Positions 5,737 through 7,229 of a stretch of 7,229 bases of DNA are shown here, one piece after another. The stretch comes from Methanolobus sp. UBA118 (lineage in GTDB: Archaea; Halobacteriota; Methanosarcinia; Methanosarcinales; Methanosarcinaceae): the NCBI GenBank assembly GCA_002508635.1, contig DACO01000018.1, positions 1 to 7,229 of the forward strand, read 5' to 3'. The notes under the pieces were generated by a model. The model was not told where the DNA came from, did no database searches, and was given only the letters and a program-made list of their open reading frames with translations. Each line of letters starts with the position of its first letter. Within the stretch, counting starts at the first letter, position 1. The translations under genes and the position numbers were made by a program.

Positions 5737-6288
5737 ATGGAAAAAGCTACGTTTGCAGGAGGCTGCTTCTGGGGGGCTGAAGATACTTTCAGGAAGATAA
5801 AAGGTGTTACAGGAACGCGGGTCGGATATACAGGTGGTTCGAAGGAGAATCCCGATCATATCGAGGTCCTAAGCGGTAAGACAGGCCATGTAGAGGCTGT
5901 GGAGGTCACTTTTGATCCTGCTGTAGTAAGTTTTGGTGAACTGCTTGCAGCGTTCTGGAAAATGCATGACCCTACACTGGCAAGGAAGGAACTGCTCAAA
6001 GATATCTGGGATATAAATGATGATTCCGTACTTGAAAGCTCACCTGAGTACGCAGGCAGTCATTACAGGTCAGCAATATTTTACCATAATGAGGAACAAA
6101 GACAGACAGCCATAAAATCCCTCCATGAACTCCAGAAATCCCTCGGGCAGGACAAAAAAGTACTTACTGAGATAGTCTCTGCGACCGTATTCTATCAGGC
6201 AAAGGATGAACATCAGCAATATTTTGAAAAGAACGGGGGCAATAAGGAGTCCTGTGGATGTAACACAGGAAACTGCTCGATAGAATAA
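5737..6288 (+). CDS. msrA: Peptide methionine sulfoxide reductase MsrA, atypical active-site region
   Basis: MsrA reduces the S-epimer of methionine sulfoxide in proteins and free Met(O), repairing oxidative damage in the cytoplasm. The protein has 183 residues. Catalytic Cys10 lies in G-G-C-F-W-G, followed by G-Y-T-G-G (30-34). G-H-V-E-A-V (50-55) holds the conserved glutamate E53, and H-Y-R-S-A-I-F-Y (109-116) matches the usual QYRS block. Three cysteines near the end (C173, C175, C180) are candidate resolving and recycling residues. The stretch between H-D-P-T (77-80) and H-Y-R-S is 28 residues instead of about 11. It lacks the usual N-R-Q-G-x-D block, and the conserved aspartate position carries Y105 with E104 beside it. 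The frame is intact, so this is divergence and not a frameshift. The gene stands alone with its own promoter; no msrB is in the window. Family assignment is firm, full activity less so. Confidence 0.92.
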   Translation: MEKATFAGGCFWGAEDTFRKIKGVTGTRVGYTGGSKENPDHIEVLSGKTGHVEAVEVTFDPAVVSFGELLAAFWKMHDPTLARKELLKDIWDINDDSVLESSPEYAGSHYRSAIFYHNEEQRQTAIKSLHELQKSLGQDKKVLTEIVSATVFYQAKDEHQQYFEKNGGNKESCGCNTGNCSIE

Positions 6289-6290
6289 GA

Positions 6291-6304
6291 TTTTCGCTCT
6301 TTCT
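6291..6304 (+). terminator. Pyrimidine-rich stretch after msrA, possible terminator
   Basis: A short T-rich run (TTTTCGCTCTTTCT) begins 2 nt after the msrA stop, in the 70-nt gap between convergent genes. There is no clear hairpin. It is consistent with, but weak evidence for, an archaeal terminator. Confidence 0.3.
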
Positions 6305-6358
6305 ATAGCAATCAATCAATTCCTGCTAATACTAAATATGGGTCCCGGGTCTGTCCGT

Positions 6359-7229
6359 TTATATCTCGCAGAAATTATTCTTCAGCTTCTCGGTCAGCTT
6401 TATATTCTCAGAGTAATCAACTTCAACATCCAGTATCCAGACACCACCTGAATCCAGTGCTTCCCTGAGCTTGGGCTGCAGTTCTTCGGCACTTTCGATC
6501 TTCATACCCTTTGCCCCGAAGCTCTCAGCAAGTTTCACAAAATCAGGATTTGTAAAGCTGGTGCCTATGCTCTGCTCAAACTGTTTCTTTTCATGCCATT
6601 CGATGAGACCGTATTTTGAGTCGTTGAAAATGACAACCACAAAATTACACCCGAGTCTTACGGCGGTCTCAAGATCCTGCAGGTTCATAAGGAATCCGCC
6701 ATCACCTGCAACTGCCACTACTTTACGCTCAGGCATGAGAAAGCTGGCTGTTATGGCTGCAGGAAGTCCAAATCCCATGGATGCAAGGCCATTTGAGATG
6801 AAGACCGTATTTGGCTCATAGGCCGGGAAAAGCCTTCCCACCCATAGCTTATGGGCTCCCACATCACTTACCAGTATATCGTTCCTTGAAAGACATTCCT
6901 TTATATCATAGATTATCTTCTGGGGCTTTACCGGGAAGGACAGATCGTCTTTATAATCCTCAAGCTCTGCCCTCATCCTTGAGCGTACAGTTTTGAACCT
7001 TTCCGATATCTCTCTTTTGAAATCGCACTGCTGTTCAAGTTTGAACAGAGTCTGTTTTATGTCTCCAGGCAGCATCAGATCGGGTATATAACTCTCATCA
7101 GTCTCAGGATGGTCGGAATGGATGTGAATGATCTTTTTTGAACCATCAGGATTCCAGGAACTGGGACTGTACTCAACATAGTGACAATGTTCAAACAGGT
7201 CCCACGACGGAACTCCAGGGCGCACCACT
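6359..7229 (-). CDS. Acetolactate-synthase-like ThDP-dependent enzyme, C-terminal half, truncated by window edge
   Basis: About 290 C-terminal codons of a ThDP enzyme are visible, roughly half of the usual 540-570 residues. The best match is the stand-alone acetolactate synthase large subunit (AlsS/IlvB-like), which condenses two pyruvates to 2-acetolactate. Numbering from the first visible valine, the end of the central domain is V-E-Y-S-P-S-S-W-N-P (18-27) and I-I-H-I. The ThDP-binding domain starts near S-F-P-V-K-P-Q-K-I-I (97-106). It continues with S-D-V-G-A-H-K (121-127), N-G-L-A-S-M-G-F-G-L-P (146-156), and the metal/ThDP motif G-D-G-G-F (175-179) ending in N-D (202-203). Y-G-L-I-E-W follows at 206-211. 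No ACT-domain regulatory subunit follows, since the next gene is convergent msrA, which fits a single-subunit enzyme. Just before V-E-Y-S-P the usual V-G-Y-D segment is missing, so a lesion near the edge is possible. The frame is open to the edge; the true start is outside. Confidence 0.85.
   Translation of the reverse strand, partial: VVRPGVPSWDLFEHCHYVEYSPSSWNPDGSKKIIHIHSDHPETDESYIPDLMLPGDIKQTLFKLEQQCDFKREISERFKTVRSRMRAELEDYKDDLSFPVKPQKIIYDIKECLSRNDILVSDVGAHKLWVGRLFPAYEPNTVFISNGLASMGFGLPAAITASFLMPERKVVAVAGDGGFLMNLQDLETAVRLGCNFVVVIFNDSKYGLIEWHEKKQFEQSIGTSFTNPDFVKLAESFGAKGMKIESAEELQPKLREALDSGGVWILDVEVDYSENIKLTEKLKNNFCEI

Noticed and set aside
5977..6060. Possible frameshift as the cause of the odd msrA segment
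   Set aside because: The frame is open and both flanks (H-D-P-T and H-Y-R-S) are in the same frame; a compensated pair of shifts is less likely than real divergence.
6310..6322. Short AATC tandem repeat (three units)
   Set aside because: It is too short to mean anything beyond chance in an AT-rich gap.
6343..6360. CCCGGG and a 4-bp stem between msrA and the acetolactate-synthase-like gene
   Set aside because: The stem is too weak and is not followed by a usable T tract on either strand.
6471..6821. A 116-codon + strand open frame inside the acetolactate-synthase-like gene
   Set aside because: It is antisense to a recognised ThDP domain, low in complexity and rich in Ser/Pro, as expected for a mirror frame.
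1..7229. CRISPR arrays, tRNA or rRNA genes, insertion sequences, phage genes, attachment sites
   Set aside because: No direct repeat array, cloverleaf, transposase motif or inverted-repeat ends were seen anywhere in the window.

Overview
The window looks like a piece of chromosome from a methanogenic archaeon of the Methanosarcinales (Methanolobus / Methanococcoides / Methanohalophilus type, or a relative). The evidence is an archaeal class I release factor (aRF1) next to an archaeal-type ArgS, a Trm5-family methyltransferase, TATA-type promoter boxes, oligo-T rich 3' ends and Shine-Dalgarno sites of the GGAGGT/GAGGTG type. The lineage below the archaeal level is inferred from protein resemblance only.

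Layout, left to right. (1) Positions 1-2112, + strand: the 3' end of the aRF1 gene, then argS 20 nt downstream, a translation pair with a TTG start for argS. (2) Positions 2113-2315: T-rich 3' region of argS, then a promoter carrying two perfect ATGACC-NN-GGTCAT palindromes in tandem. (3) Positions 2316-4660, + strand: a tightly packed three-gene operon of a TetR-family repressor, an ABC ATPase and an ABC-2 type permease, with 4-nt gaps between genes. This reads as a self-regulated DrrAB-like efflux pump; its substrate is not visible. (4) Positions 4720-5526, - strand: a short Trm5-like SAM methyltransferase that lacks the D1 domain and the NLP motif. (5) Positions 5527-5736: a divergent promoter region. 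(6) Positions 5737-6288, + strand: msrA, with an unusual insertion and a lost active-site motif. (7) Positions 6359-7229, - strand: the C-terminal half of a stand-alone acetolactate-synthase-like ThDP enzyme, running off the right edge.

Only the TetR-ABC operon forms an evident functional system. The other genes are housekeeping or stress genes in separate transcription units. There is no CRISPR array, tRNA, rRNA, transposase or phage gene. The points most worth attention are the double operator, the msrA active-site departure, the Trm5-like protein without its catalytic asparagine, a missing zinc-ribbon cysteine in aRF1, and a possible lesion in the acetolactate-synthase-like gene near the right edge.
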